A stretch of 64,000 bases of DNA, from positions 1-64,000 of the forward strand of contig CAJFVO010000002.1 of assembly GCA_904420555.1 (NCBI GenBank). Direction: 5' to 3'. Origin of the DNA: Candidatus Heritagella intestinalis (GTDB taxonomy: Bacteria; Bacillota; Clostridia; Oscillospirales; Acutalibacteraceae). Below, piece after piece: positions 24,645 through 33,427 of this stretch (positions within the stretch are counted from its first letter, which is position 1; each line of letters opens with the position of its first letter). The translations under genes were made by a program, and so were the position numbers. The notes below the pieces were generated by a model that was given only the letters and a program-made list of their open reading frames with translations, was not told where the DNA came from and ran no database searches.

Positions 24645-25241
24645 ATGAACAAAAAGAGAATATGCTCCTTCCTTTTCGCAATCCTTTTCTGTATAGGCTG
24701 TTGCTGTATGCCGGCTTCTGCGAAGAGTTTACCGTATAGATGGTATAAGACTTCTATCCCCTTTAATTGCTACTTCTCAGCCAATCAAAGGGCAGCAGTA
24801 ACTCGAGCTTGCGGAAAGTGGAGCGATGTGCGGACTACCAATGGAAAGCAGATGCTTTCTTTGTATGTGGTGCAGGATTCCGTGACGGTGGATAATGTAG
24901 TTAAATTTGAAAGTGGTTTAGGATTTGGCAGAGTAGCATATTGTCTGCCAAATCCTGAAAAAGGTGAGTTGCAAGCGGTTACAATTAAGCTTGAATCAGG
25001 AAAGAAGTGGTCGGTAGGTAAAGCAAAAGATTGTTATGATATCCAAACGATCGTGCAGCACGAATTAGGACATGCAATCGGAATTGCCCACTGCCATGAA
25101 GCCAGTGAGGGAAGCGGCCCCTGTTGGAGCGCTACCTGTCTGAAAAATGTGATGTATCCAATAGCCAGAACAAACTATCAGAACATCACATTAACGGATT
25201 ATGATATTTCTTCTTATCGGCTGATTTATCAAGAATGGTGA
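24645..25241 (+). CDS. Secreted matrixin-like zinc metalloprotease
   Basis: A 198-residue exported protein. Residues 1-26 are a signal peptide ending ASA. The zinc motif HELGHAIGIAH (His139, Glu140, His143, His149) and a Met-turn NVMYP (Met170) are those of metzincins of the matrixin (M10) type, reduced to a bare catalytic domain. Six or more cysteines in the mature part could form disulfides. The ATG has no Shine-Dalgarno and directly follows the structured leader. Base composition is clearly more AT-rich than the flanking chromosome, a sign of transfer. Two lipoprotein genes follow at 10 and 36 bases, so protease and lipoproteins are probably coexpressed; the latter could be inhibitors or partners, which is inference. 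Confidence 0.82.
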   Translation: MNKKRICSFLFAILFCIGCCCMPASAKSLPYRWYKTSIPFNCYFSANQRAAVTRACGKWSDVRTTNGKQMLSLYVVQDSVTVDNVVKFESGLGFGRVAYCLPNPEKGELQAVTIKLESGKKWSVGKAKDCYDIQTIVQHELGHAIGIAHCHEASEGSGPCWSATCLKNVMYPIARTNYQNITLTDYDISSYRLIYQEW

Positions 25242-25251
25242 GGTGGACATA

Positions 25252-25839
25252 ATGAGAAAAATACAAAAAGTATTTCTTTACGCATTTGTTGCGCTCTCCA
25301 TGTTGCTGATCACCAGCTGCGCTTCCTCTCAAACCGGCAGCTCGATTCCCACGGAGGAGAAGAAGCAAGTGGTCAGTTACAGCACCTGGCCCTACTACAG
25401 CTTTGAGGACGCTGTGGATACAGCAGCTACCATTGTGTATGGGCGCGCCGGGAAGAAGGGGGAAACAAAGGTTTTTGAAGGGGCCTCTGGAAAAGAAGCG
25501 GGGGATTATTATCGGGAAGTACCGATAGAAACCCTAGAAGTTGTAAAGGGAAATGCGGATAACGGGGTGGTGATTTCCGTAGAGCCGGGCGGTGAAACAG
25601 AAGATACCTGTTATATATTAGACGGTGCTCAGCTTTACGAAGAAGGACAGGAGTATATTGTATTTTTGGCTGAAGAGGGATGGACGCTGGCACCCTACGC
25701 CATGATGACGGTGGATGACGGAATCGTTGATACCAGCAATGGGCTTCTGCCGGGCATCGATTGGATTGAGGAAAAGGATTATCCTCAATCCATGCCGGTA
25801 GAGGAGTATCTGGATGCAATTCGTCGGGAAATGGAATAA
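25252..25839 (+). CDS. Lipoprotein, paralogue A of the protease island
   Basis: A 195-residue lipoprotein. The signal peptide ends in a lipobox ITSCASS. The mature part begins SQTGSSIPTEEKK and contains FEDAVDTAATIVYGRAG and a closing VEEYLDAI, all repeated in the next gene. The protein is acidic, with a beta-rich pattern (ETLEVVKGN, YIVFLAEEGW) resembling small secreted proteins whose strands read out as V-Y-G-x-V. The ATG at 25252 with GAGGTGG is preferred over the GTG at 25243. Family not recognised; the first step in testing function would be its link to the protease. Confidence 0.75.
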   Translation: MRKIQKVFLYAFVALSMLLITSCASSQTGSSIPTEEKKQVVSYSTWPYYSFEDAVDTAATIVYGRAGKKGETKVFEGASGKEAGDYYREVPIETLEVVKGNADNGVVISVEPGGETEDTCYILDGAQLYEEGQEYIVFLAEEGWTLAPYAMMTVDDGIVDTSNGLLPGIDWIEEKDYPQSMPVEEYLDAIRREME

Positions 25840-25875
25840 TAACGCCTGTTCTCTAGTAAGGAAGGAGGCGAGGTT

Positions 25876-26445
25876 ATGAAAAAGAAAGCTCTGCTGGCCG
25901 GTGTGCTGGCAGTCGTTATGGCCCTTCTCAGCGGATGCGTTTCCTCCCAAACCGGCAGCTCGATTCCCACCGAGGAGAAGAAGATGGTAGGCGGGACAGC
26001 GGAATGGATTTATTATGATTTTGAAGAAGCCGTAGATAAAGCTAGTACTATTGTATACGGCACAGCCGGTGAGCGTGGAGAGACAAAAGTACGCGAGGGA
26101 ACAGAAGGCGAAGGCACCATGGATTTTTACCGCGAGATCCCCATTACCATCAAGGAATTGGCTAAGGGCGAGGGTTCCGGAACGGTGACGTATAAGGAGT
26201 ATGGCGGCGAAACCGAGGATACGGTTTACACCCTGAGAGATTTCACGCCAGTAGAAACTGGAAAAGAGTATATTCTGTTTTTATATGACAATGGTTTTCC
26301 TCTCCCGCCTAATACCCTGATTCCAGTAGAAAATGGCGCAGTCTCTACAGCGTTTGTACCAGACAGTGCCCTGGACGAAAACGGCAAGGCCCCGGAGAGT
26401 ATCCCGGTGGACGACTATATCGCCATGATTGAAGAAGCCATGTAA
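25876..26445 (+). CDS. Lipoprotein, paralogue B of the protease island
   Basis: A 189-residue lipoprotein with lipobox LLSGCVSS. After the lipidated Cys it shares SSQTGSSIPTEEKK with paralogue A, then FEEAVDKASTIVYGTAG, GGETEDTVY and the ending PVDDYIAMIEE. Identity is highest at the N-terminus and lower towards the C-terminus, as in a tandem duplication that has diverged. The ATG has AAGGAGGCGAGG upstream. Function unknown. Confidence 0.75.
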   Translation: MKKKALLAGVLAVVMALLSGCVSSQTGSSIPTEEKKMVGGTAEWIYYDFEEAVDKASTIVYGTAGERGETKVREGTEGEGTMDFYREIPITIKELAKGEGSGTVTYKEYGGETEDTVYTLRDFTPVETGKEYILFLYDNGFPLPPNTLIPVENGAVSTAFVPDSALDENGKAPESIPVDDYIAMIEEAM

Positions 26446-26449
26446 ACGA

Positions 26450-26492
26450 GAAAGCCCTGCCGTGCGTTTTGCGCGGCAGGGCTTCTGCGGGA
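26450..26492 (+). terminator. Hairpin, probable terminator after the lipoproteins
   Basis: A 10-bp stem AGCCCTGCCG/CGGCAGGGCT with a loop of about 10 bases. The T tract is weak (TTCTG), so termination may be partial and the following small gene may be read through. Confidence 0.5.
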
Positions 26493-26500
26493 GGGATAGT

Positions 26501-26713
26501 ATGATTGGGAAAAAGCGCCGCACGCTCCTTACCCCACCCCCGGGCCTTGGGGCAAAGGACGTTGTTGTGGAGAAGAGCGTCTGCACCGGAGAGGCGGTGG
26601 TGGGCTTCCGGGAGTCGGGCACAGGCAGGCTTTTGCAGGCAGTGGCTGTGCAGAGCCGGAAAGATTTGGAGGAGTTTTACCGCTCCTATGGCTTTTCGCC
26701 GCCAAAAGATTGA
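26501..26713 (+). CDS. Small protein of unknown function, 70 aa
   Basis: A 70-residue ORF with a strong GGGAGGGA site 7 bases before the ATG. It reads MIGKKRRTLLTPPPGLGAKD, then an alternating beta pattern (VVVEKSVCTGEAVVGFRESG) and an acidic helix ending FYRSYGFSPPKD. No membrane segment or signal peptide. Not recognised; the layout of one small beta sheet plus a helix resembles DNA- or protein-binding small domains, but no role is claimed. Confidence 0.55.
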   Translation: MIGKKRRTLLTPPPGLGAKDVVVEKSVCTGEAVVGFRESGTGRLLQAVAVQSRKDLEEFYRSYGFSPPKD

Positions 26714-26741
26714 AAGTTTGCTTTTTAATGGAAGAAAGCCC

Positions 26742-26771
26742 TTGACTTTTGACAGCCGCAAAGAATATGAT
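26742..26771 (+). promoter_or_regulatory. Sigma-A promoter of the ADP-ribosylglycohydrolase gene
   Basis: TTGACT (26742-26747), 18-base spacer, TATGAT (26766-26771), about 30 bases before the start codon. Confidence 0.7.
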
Positions 26772-26801
26772 GGAGGCAGAAAGAAAAAGGAGGGGCTTTT
26801 T

Positions 26802-27758
26802 ATGGAAGATTTGCGGAAATGGGTCATAGGCGGTATTTTGGGCTTGGCCGTGGGGGACGCCCTGGGGGTACCGGTGGAATTCCGTTCCCGGGAGGAGCTG
26901 GTCCGGAATCCGGTGACCGGGATGCGGGCCTACGGGACCCATCACCAGCCGGCGGGCACCTGGTCGGACGACACCACCATGACTTTGTGTACTCTGGAAA
27001 GCCTGACAAAAGGCGTGGATTTTGACGATATGATGGACCGGTTTTGCCGCTGGGTGGATGAGGGCTATATGACCCCTTACGGGAAGCTGTTCGATATTGG
27101 TGGGATCACCCGTCTTGCCTTACGCCGCTACACCCAGGGGGTTCCGGCAGTGGAGTCCGGCGGAACCGGGGAGCACGATAACGGCAACGGCTCTTTGATG
27201 CGGGTTCTCCCGGCAGTCTTTTATCTTCGCCGGGAATACGGGCCTGCCTGCATGGAAAAGCCGGAAGCCTTGGCGTTGGTTCACGACCTTTCCCGGCTGA
27301 CCCACGGCCACCCCATCAGCCTCATGGCCTGCGGCCTCTACTGCATGATGGCCAATGAGCTGATGAACGGGGCCCCTCTGGCCCAGGCCATTGACCGCGC
27401 CGCCACCCAGGGAGCAGAACGGTATGGAAATGCGGAAGGATTCCGGAAGTTTTGGCCCCTATTCCAGTTTGTCTCCTCCGAAAAGCTGGCGGCTATGGAG
27501 GAAACGGAAATCAAAAGCAGCGGCTATGTGGTGGATACCTTCCAGGCGTCCCTCTGGTGCCTGATGACTACAAATTCTTATGCAGATTGCGTGCTGAAAG
27601 CGGTGAATCTGGGCTCCGATACCGACACCGTTGGCGCTGTGGCCGGCAGCCTGGCGGGAATCCTGTACGGTGTGGAAAGCATCCCGGCGGAGTGGCTGAA
27701 GGTGCTGGCCAAAAAAGAGGAGATCATAGAGCTGTGCGAAAACTTTCTGTCCGCATAG
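26802..27758 (+). CDS. ADP-ribosylglycohydrolase family protein
   Basis: A 318-residue all-helical hydrolase that removes ADP-ribose from proteins or other targets. The metal-binding signatures are GDALGVPVEF, GTWSDDTTMTLCTLE and LGSDTDTVGAVAGSLAGI, as in DraG/ARH enzymes with two magnesium ions. The AAGGAGGGG site fixes the start at 26802; longer frames run into the upstream gene. No ADP-ribosyltransferase gene is visible nearby, so the substrate is unknown. Monocistronic from its own promoter. Confidence 0.92.
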   Translation: MEDLRKWVIGGILGLAVGDALGVPVEFRSREELVRNPVTGMRAYGTHHQPAGTWSDDTTMTLCTLESLTKGVDFDDMMDRFCRWVDEGYMTPYGKLFDIGGITRLALRRYTQGVPAVESGGTGEHDNGNGSLMRVLPAVFYLRREYGPACMEKPEALALVHDLSRLTHGHPISLMACGLYCMMANELMNGAPLAQAIDRAATQGAERYGNAEGFRKFWPLFQFVSSEKLAAMEETEIKSSGYVVDTFQASLWCLMTTNSYADCVLKAVNLGSDTDTVGAVAGSLAGILYGVESIPAEWLKVLAKKEEIIELCENFLSA

Positions 27759-27797
27759 TTTTTGCGGCGGAATCACGGGAAAATTCCCGCTTCTGGC

Positions 27798-28086
27798 TTG
27801 ACTTTTCGGGCCGGATGGGATACCATAGAGACATATGGCAAAAGACGTTGACGGAGACAGTACACAGGAATCCAGCGCTTCAGCGAGCCGGGGGCAGTGC
27901 AAGCCCGGTGCCGTCGGGTCCTGATGGAACATCACTCTACCAGTCGCAGGCTGAACGGTTTTCTCAGTAGGCTATGCCGGCTTCCCGCCGTTACCGGGAG
28001 CGCATATGATGGTATGCCGCGAAAATAGGTGGTACAGCGAAAGCACACAGCCTTCGTCCTGTTTTTTGCAGGAGGAAGGCTTTTTT
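27798..28086 (+). promoter_or_regulatory. T-box riboswitch with promoter, upstream of ileS
   Basis: A tRNA-sensing leader. The promoter is TTGACT (27798-27803), 17-base spacer, TACCAT (27821-27826). The conserved T-box AGGTGGTACAGCG is at 28027-28039. In Stem I the specifier loop context GGAAC-ATC-AC places an isoleucine ATC codon at 27931-27933. The leader ends in a terminator with arms CCTTCGTCCTG/CAGGAGGAAGG (28051-28061 and 28069-28079) and six T residues. Uncharged tRNA-Ile should pair with the T-box bulge and stop termination, raising ileS expression when isoleucine is short. Confidence 0.93.
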
Positions 28087-28139
28087 ATTTGCCCCGTGGC
28101 CCATCGGAGAATATGATAAAAATCAAAGGAGGAACCCCC

Positions 28140-31100
28140 ATGTATGACAAGGTATCCACGGATTTGAAATTTGTGGAACGGGAAAAAGAAGTCGAGCAGT
28201 TCTGGCACGACCAGCACATCTTTGAAAAGAGCATCGAGATCCGCCACAACGCCCCCAACTATACGTTTTATGACGGCCCGCCCACGGCCAACGGCAAGCC
28301 CCATATCGGCCACGTGGAGACCCGCGCCATCAAGGACCTGATTCCCCGTTATCGCACCATGAAGGGCTACGATGTGCCCCGTAAGGCCGGCTGGGACACC
28401 CACGGCCTGCCGGTAGAGCTGGAAGTGGAGAAGCTGCTGGGCCTGGACGGCAAAGAGCAGATTGAGGAATACGGCCTGGAGCCCTTTATCGACCGCTGCA
28501 AAGAGAGCGTTTGGAAGTACAAGGGTATGTGGGAGGATTTCTCCAATACCGTAGGCTTCTGGGCGGATATGGAACACCCCTATGTCACCTATGACAACTC
28601 CTTTATCGAGTCCGAGTGGTGGGCATTGAAGCAGATTTGGGAAAAGGGCCTGCTGTATAAGGGCTTTAAGATTGTCCCCTATTGCCCCCGCTGCGGGACG
28701 CCCCTTTCCAGCCACGAGGTGGCCCAGGGCTATAAGGACGTGAAGGAGCGCTCCGCTATTGCCCGTTTCCGCCTGAAGGATGAGGATGCTTCTTTCTTGG
28801 CCTGGACCACCACCCCCTGGACCCTGCCCTCCAACGTGGCCCTGTGCGTCAATCCCGATGAGGAATACGTCAAGGTCAAGATGAACGAGGACGGTCAGGT
28901 GTACTATCTGGCCCATGCCCTGTGCGACACCGTTCTGGGCGAGGGCGCCTACACGGTGCTGGAATCCTACAAGGGCAAGGACTTGGAATACAAGGAGTAT
29001 GAGCCCCTGTTCCGCTTTGTCCAGCCCAAGGAAAAGTGCTGGTATGTCACCTGCGACAACTATGTCACCCTGACCGACGGTACCGGTGTGGTTCATATCG
29101 CCCCGGCCTTCGGTGAAGACGACGCCAATGTGGGCCGCAAATATGGCCTGCCCCTGGTGCAGCTGGTGGATGCCAAGGGCGAGATGACCCAGGAAACCGA
29201 CTGGCCCGGCGTGTTCTGCAAGGATGCCGACAAGGAGGTTCTCAAGGATTTGGAGAAGCGGGGCCTGCTGTTCTCCGCGCCCCAGTTTACCCACAGCTAT
29301 CCCCACTGCTGGCGCTGCGACACTCCCCTGATCTATTACGCCCGGGACACCTGGTTTATCAAGATGACCGCTGTTAAGGAGGATTTGCTCCGGAACAATG
29401 CCACCATCAACTGGATTCCCGAGTCTATCGGCAAGGGCCGCTTTGGCGACTGGCTGGAAAATGTCCAGGATTGGGGCATCAGCCGGAACCGCTACTGGGG
29501 CACCCCCCTGAACATCTGGGAGTGCGAGTGCGGCCATCGCCACGCCATTGGCAGCATTGAGGAGCTCAAGTCCATGTCCCCCAACTGCCCGGATAATATC
29601 GAGCTGCACCGGCCCTTTATCGATGCGGTGACCATCACCTGCCCTCACTGCGGCAAGCAGATGAAGCGGGTGCCCGAGGTTATCGACTGCTGGTTTGATT
29701 CCGGCTCCATGCCCTTCGCCCAGCACCACTACCCCTTTGAAAACCAGGAGCTCTTTGAAGAGCAGTTCCCGGCGGATTTCATCTCCGAGGCTGTGGACCA
29801 GACCCGCGGTTGGTTCTATTCTCTGCTGGCCATCTCCACTTTGATTTTCAATAAAGCTCCCTTTAAGAACGTCATCGTTCTGGGCCATGTCCAGGATGAA
29901 AACGGCCAGAAGATGTCCAAATCCAAGGGCAACGCCGTAGACCCCTTCAAGGCGCTGGAAGCCCATGGCGCCGACGCGATCCGCTGGTATTTCTACACCA
30001 GCAGCGCCCCCTGGCTTCCCAAGCGTTTCTCTGACAAGGCCGTGCGGGAGGGCCAGCGCAAGCTCCTCTCCACCCTGTGGAACACCTATGCTTTCTATGT
30101 GCTGTATGCGGAAATCGATCAATTCGACCCCAATCAGTACGAGTGGAAGATGGATACCCTGTCCGTCATGGATAAGTGGCTGCTTTCCAAGCTGAACACC
30201 ATGGTCCGGAATATCGATACCAATCTGGAAAACTACCGGATTCCCGAAGCGGCCCGGGCCCTGCAGGAATTTGTGGACGATATGAGTAACTGGTATGTCC
30301 GCCGCAGCCGCCAGCGTTTCTGGGGCAAGGAGCTGACCCAGGATAAGATCAACGCCTACAAGACCCTGTACACGGCTCTGGTGACCACCGCCAAGGCGGC
30401 CGCTCCCATGATTCCCTTTATGACCGAGGAAATCTATCAGAACCTGGTGCGTAACCTGGATAAAACCGCCCCGGAGAGCGTGCATCTGTGCGACTTCCCG
30501 GTGTGCGACGAGAGCCTCATTGACGAGGAGCTGGAGCGCCAGATGGAGCAGGTGCTGGAGATTGTGGCTCTGGGCCGTGCCGCCCGCAACGAGGCCAATC
30601 TAAAGATTCGTCAGCCTCTGGCCAAGATGTATGTCCGGGCGGAGTTTGTCTCTGACCCCATGTTCCAGACCATCATGACGGAAGAGCTCAACGTCAAGTC
30701 TATGGAATTTGTCAGCGACGCTTCCAGCTTTACCAACTACACCTTCAAGCCCCAGCTGAAGCTGTTGGGACGCAAGTTCGGCAAGCAGATCAACGAGGTG
30801 CGCACAGCTCTGGCCGCTCTGGACGGCGCCAAGGCCAAGAAGGAGCTGGACGAAACCGGCAAGCTGACCCTGACCCTCTCCACCGGGGAAACCTCCCTGA
30901 CGGAAGAAGAGCTGCTCATTGAGACCTCCCAGATGGAGGGCTTTGCTTCCATCACCGACCGCGGCGTCACCGTTGTGCTGGATACCCGCCTGACCCCGGA
31001 GCTCATTGAGGAAGGCTTTGTCCGGGAGATCATCAGCAAAATCCAGTCCATGCGCCGGGATGCAGATTTCGATGTGACAGACCATATTGCCGTCACCATG

Positions 31101-31265
31101 GAGGGCAGCGAAAAGGTCTGCGAGATCGCCCAGAAGTATGTTGACGCTATCAGCCGTGACGTGCTGGCAGACAGCCTGACCGTCGGCAAGGCCGAGGGCG
31201 TGGTGTCCCAGTGGGATATTAACGGCGAAGACGCAGTATTCGGCGTAGCTAAGATTTCCAAATAA
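28140..31265 (+). CDS. ileS: Isoleucyl-tRNA synthetase
   Basis: A 1041-residue class I synthetase that charges tRNA-Ile. The HIGH motif is PHIGH (in NGKPHIGHVET), the editing CP1 domain is intact with TTTPWTLPSNVALCVNP, and the KMSKS motif lies in GQKMSKSKGNAVDP. Two Cys pairs (CPRCG, CPHCG) suggest zinc sites. The length and organisation fit the longer, eukaryote-like type of bacterial IleRS, which is associated with lower mupirocin sensitivity; that subtype is my inference. The start at 28140 follows AAAGGAGGAACCCCC. Controlled by the upstream T-box. Confidence 0.97.
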   Translation: MYDKVSTDLKFVEREKEVEQFWHDQHIFEKSIEIRHNAPNYTFYDGPPTANGKPHIGHVETRAIKDLIPRYRTMKGYDVPRKAGWDTHGLPVELEVEKLLGLDGKEQIEEYGLEPFIDRCKESVWKYKGMWEDFSNTVGFWADMEHPYVTYDNSFIESEWWALKQIWEKGLLYKGFKIVPYCPRCGTPLSSHEVAQGYKDVKERSAIARFRLKDEDASFLAWTTTPWTLPSNVALCVNPDEEYVKVKMNEDGQVYYLAHALCDTVLGEGAYTVLESYKGKDLEYKEYEPLFRFVQPKEKCWYVTCDNYVTLTDGTGVVHIAPAFGEDDANVGRKYGLPLVQLVDAKGEMTQETDWPGVFCKDADKEVLKDLEKRGLLFSAPQFTHSYPHCWRCDTPLIYYARDTWFIKMTAVKEDLLRNNATINWIPESIGKGRFGDWLENVQDWGISRNRYWGTPLNIWECECGHRHAIGSIEELKSMSPNCPDNIELHRPFIDAVTITCPHCGKQMKRVPEVIDCWFDSGSMPFAQHHYPFENQELFEEQFPADFISEAVDQTRGWFYSLLAISTLIFNKAPFKNVIVLGHVQDENGQKMSKSKGNAVDPFKALEAHGADAIRWYFYTSSAPWLPKRFSDKAVREGQRKLLSTLWNTYAFYVLYAEIDQFDPNQYEWKMDTLSVMDKWLLSKLNTMVRNIDTNLENYRIPEAARALQEFVDDMSNWYVRRSRQRFWGKELTQDKINAYKTLYTALVTTAKAAAPMIPFMTEEIYQNLVRNLDKTAPESVHLCDFPVCDESLIDEELERQMEQVLEIVALGRAARNEANLKIRQPLAKMYVRAEFVSDPMFQTIMTEELNVKSMEFVSDASSFTNYTFKPQLKLLGRKFGKQINEVRTALAALDGAKAKKELDETGKLTLTLSTGETSLTEEELLIETSQMEGFASITDRGVTVVLDTRLTPELIEEGFVREIISKIQSMRRDADFDVTDHIAVTMEGSEKVCEIAQKYVDAISRDVLADSLTVGKAEGVVSQWDINGEDAVFGVAKISK

Positions 31266-31278
31266 TTTAAAAATATCG

Positions 31279-31322
31279 GGCCGGAGGTCTTCCATTCTAG
31301 GGAAGGCCTCCGGCCTTTTTTC
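31279..31322 (+). terminator. Strong terminator after ileS
   Basis: GGCCGGAGG/CCTCCGGCC arms (31279-31287 and 31307-31315), with a further internal CTTCC/GGAAG pairing, then TTTTTT. Confidence 0.88.
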
Positions 31323-31372
31323 TATACAAATCCCCTCGGAATCGCTTCCGGGGGATTCGCATTATATGAGAT

Positions 31373-32803
31373 TTACAGCCGAAAAAAGTGCGCCTCTTCT
31401 TCTGTGCGCAGCTCCGGCGGCAAGAGCAGAGCTTGGCTTTCCGGAGTCTCCTGAGGTGAAATGGGGTTTTCCATGAGAACATAACGGCACATATCGTAAA
31501 TATGGTCCTCCTGGGTGGTGTCAATGTCCTCTACATTGGAGGAATCATATACCAATGCTGGCAAAGTCCGGATAAAATGCCGGCAGGTGTGGAATACCTG
31601 CATCATGGGGAATCCGCTGCGGTCAAAGGCCAGCCGGTAATGGTACTGCATTTTGCCGGGAAGCCGGGTGTTGTCCCCACCGGACCAGTAGATAAAATTA
31701 GGCGCCCGCTCCATCATGGCGGCAACACTCTCCCCACGGCTCTCATCAAAAATGCTGGGGTCCGCCACGCCGATAATCTTCCGCCCCCGAAGGATGGGGT
31801 CCTCCTCCTCGATTTTCCGGATTTCCGCGGCAATCTGGGCCGGATGCATCCGCAGGCCCACATTTGGGGTGCCGGTACAGCCGTAGTATTCCCGGATATG
31901 GTAGAGCCTCCCGTCAGGATCGGCGGCAAACCATCCCACCGCAAAGGGCCGGGAGTAGCCGAAATCGAACCCCCGGTAAATACGCCAGTGGGCCGGGATG
32001 GGAAAGGGGTCGATGACGTGGGTCCACCGATGGTCCTGATAATGGGTGGGGTCGTTGCGCCACTCGGAGAACACCTGGCCGTCAAAGGAATCCCAGCTGC
32101 CATAGAGCAGGGCGCTGCGCTCCGCTTCCGGGAGCATGGCCAGGTTGGCCAGATACCCCGGGTCGTTTTCCAGGAGCTTTTGGTTGTCGAACACCGTGGA
32201 CGGCACAAAAATCCGGGAACGCTTGAGGCTTTTCCGGCCCTGGGGGGTATCCACCTCCATTTGGCTCCAAATGGGCGTCATGGGCGGGGCCGGGGTGATG
32301 AAGCGCTCCTTCACCCAGCTGTGCCCCACGCCGCCGGGATTGGTGGCCGCCCGGATGTACACCCGGGTGCCGGGTCCGCTGGGGCGGTTTCGGCTGAAAA
32401 GATAGCTGTATTCCTCCCAGGTAAAGTGGGTCAGCTCGTCAAAGGCAATGAAGTCATACCGCTTGCCCTGATAGTTGACCTTGTCCTCGGAATGCTGCAT
32501 AGAGCCGAAGTAGATTTTCGCCCCGCTGGGAAACAGCCAGCAGTGGCTGGTGGCGTTATACCGGGCCTTGGGGAAGGCCGGCTGGTAAATGGCACGGCTC
32601 CGGTCAATGAGTTCGGAAAGCTGGGGATAGGTTTTCCGGAGAATCAAGCCCCGGTAATGGGGAATGTGTACCTGCCGAAGGGCCTCTGCCAATAGGGCGT
32701 CGCTTTTCCCGCCTCCCGCCGCGCCGCCGTACAGCGCTTCATATTCCGGCCGGGACTGAAACAGCCTCTGCCGCAGCTGAGGACTCCACACGCAATTAGC
32801 CAT
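31373..32803 (-). CDS. terL: Phage terminase large subunit homologue (orphan)
   Basis: A 476-residue DNA-packaging ATPase-nuclease. The Walker A GGAAGGGKS is at residues 26-34, Walker B with catalytic Glu is FIAFDELTHF, and the motor coupling segment is AATNPGGVGHSW. The C-terminal RNase-H-like nuclease has its acidic residues in RGFDFGYSRP, IIGVADPSIF and EDHIYDMCRY. All motifs look intact, so the enzyme could be active. It overlaps terS by 8 bases. There is no capsid or tail gene around it; the portal homologue lies about 9 kb away on the other strand beyond ileS. Codon usage is host-like. Confidence 0.9.
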   Translation of the reverse strand: MANCVWSPQLRQRLFQSRPEYEALYGGAAGGGKSDALLAEALRQVHIPHYRGLILRKTYPQLSELIDRSRAIYQPAFPKARYNATSHCWLFPSGAKIYFGSMQHSEDKVNYQGKRYDFIAFDELTHFTWEEYSYLFSRNRPSGPGTRVYIRAATNPGGVGHSWVKERFITPAPPMTPIWSQMEVDTPQGRKSLKRSRIFVPSTVFDNQKLLENDPGYLANLAMLPEAERSALLYGSWDSFDGQVFSEWRNDPTHYQDHRWTHVIDPFPIPAHWRIYRGFDFGYSRPFAVGWFAADPDGRLYHIREYYGCTGTPNVGLRMHPAQIAAEIRKIEEEDPILRGRKIIGVADPSIFDESRGESVAAMMERAPNFIYWSGGDNTRLPGKMQYHYRLAFDRSGFPMMQVFHTCRHFIRTLPALVYDSSNVEDIDTTQEDHIYDMCRYVLMENPISPQETPESQALLLPPELRTEEEAHFFRL

Positions 32804-33323
32804 CCTGATTCTCCTCCTCTTCTAATTCCTGCCCTTCCTCCGCGACTGCGGCAATCTCCACCACGCCGCCTACAAAGCCTTCCCGTTCCTGGGCCAGGGC
32901 GGACTGGATATCCCTGAGATCCTTTAAAGCGGCGGTGAGCTGCTTCAGGCCGCTGCGGTCGATGACGTCCCGGAAGGTTTCCCGGCTTTCCTTTTCCGTC
33001 ACCGTTTCACCGGTGAGCTTCCCCTTATCGCTGTATTGGCTTTCTTTGCGCCGCGTCTTAGACACCGATGTATAAACATCCAGCTCCTCGGCGGCCCGAC
33101 GGAGCTTTTCCAGAAGCAATTCTGCCATTTTGGCAATGCGCTCTTCCGGGGAGGCCTTTTCCTGCTTTTCCCGATACTGCTGCCGCTGGGCGGCCCAGCC
33201 CTCCCGGGCGGACCGCTGTTTTACCCTGCTCACTGGGATGCCAAATCGCGCCGCCAGCTTAGAAAGGCTCTCCTCCCCGCACACATAGGCGTTGCGGACA
33301 GCGTCCCAATCATATTCCATCAT
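32796..33323 (-). CDS. terS: Terminase small subunit-like protein (orphan)
   Basis: A 175-residue protein. Residues 8-45 form a helix-turn-helix (EESLSKLAARFGIPVSRVKQ), followed by long charged helices (QYREKQEKASPEERIAKMAE) for oligomerisation and an acidic C-terminus that would contact TerL. Small terminase subunits bind the packaging site and load TerL. The start at 33323 has AGGAGG 6 bases upstream; the frame is open to 33446, where it crosses four 11-bp direct repeats (33428-33470) that may be its binding site. The overlap with terL supports a shared transcript. Confidence 0.8.
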   Translation of the reverse strand: MMEYDWDAVRNAYVCGEESLSKLAARFGIPVSRVKQRSAREGWAAQRQQYREKQEKASPEERIAKMAELLLEKLRRAAEELDVYTSVSKTRRKESQYSDKGKLTGETVTEKESRETFRDVIDRSGLKQLTAALKDLRDIQSALAQEREGFVGGVVEIAAVAEEGQELEEEENQDG

Positions 33324-33427
33324 TTCATCCCTCCTAACCATATGCAGGGACATGATACCGCCGCCTCTTCGGAAATTCTCCCTCCTTTTTGAAGGCGAAT
33401 ACGTTTCAAAATTATCTGTTGAGCAAA

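Noticed and set aside
26505-26801. N-terminal extension of the ADP-ribosylglycohydrolase
   Set aside because: The extension overlaps the 70-aa ORF and the promoter, and family enzymes begin at the position of the 26802 ATG.
20813-33323. A complete prophage spanning portal to terminase
   Set aside because: The interval contains ileS, a T-box, regulators and metabolic genes on both strands, and no capsid, tail, integrase or attachment sites.
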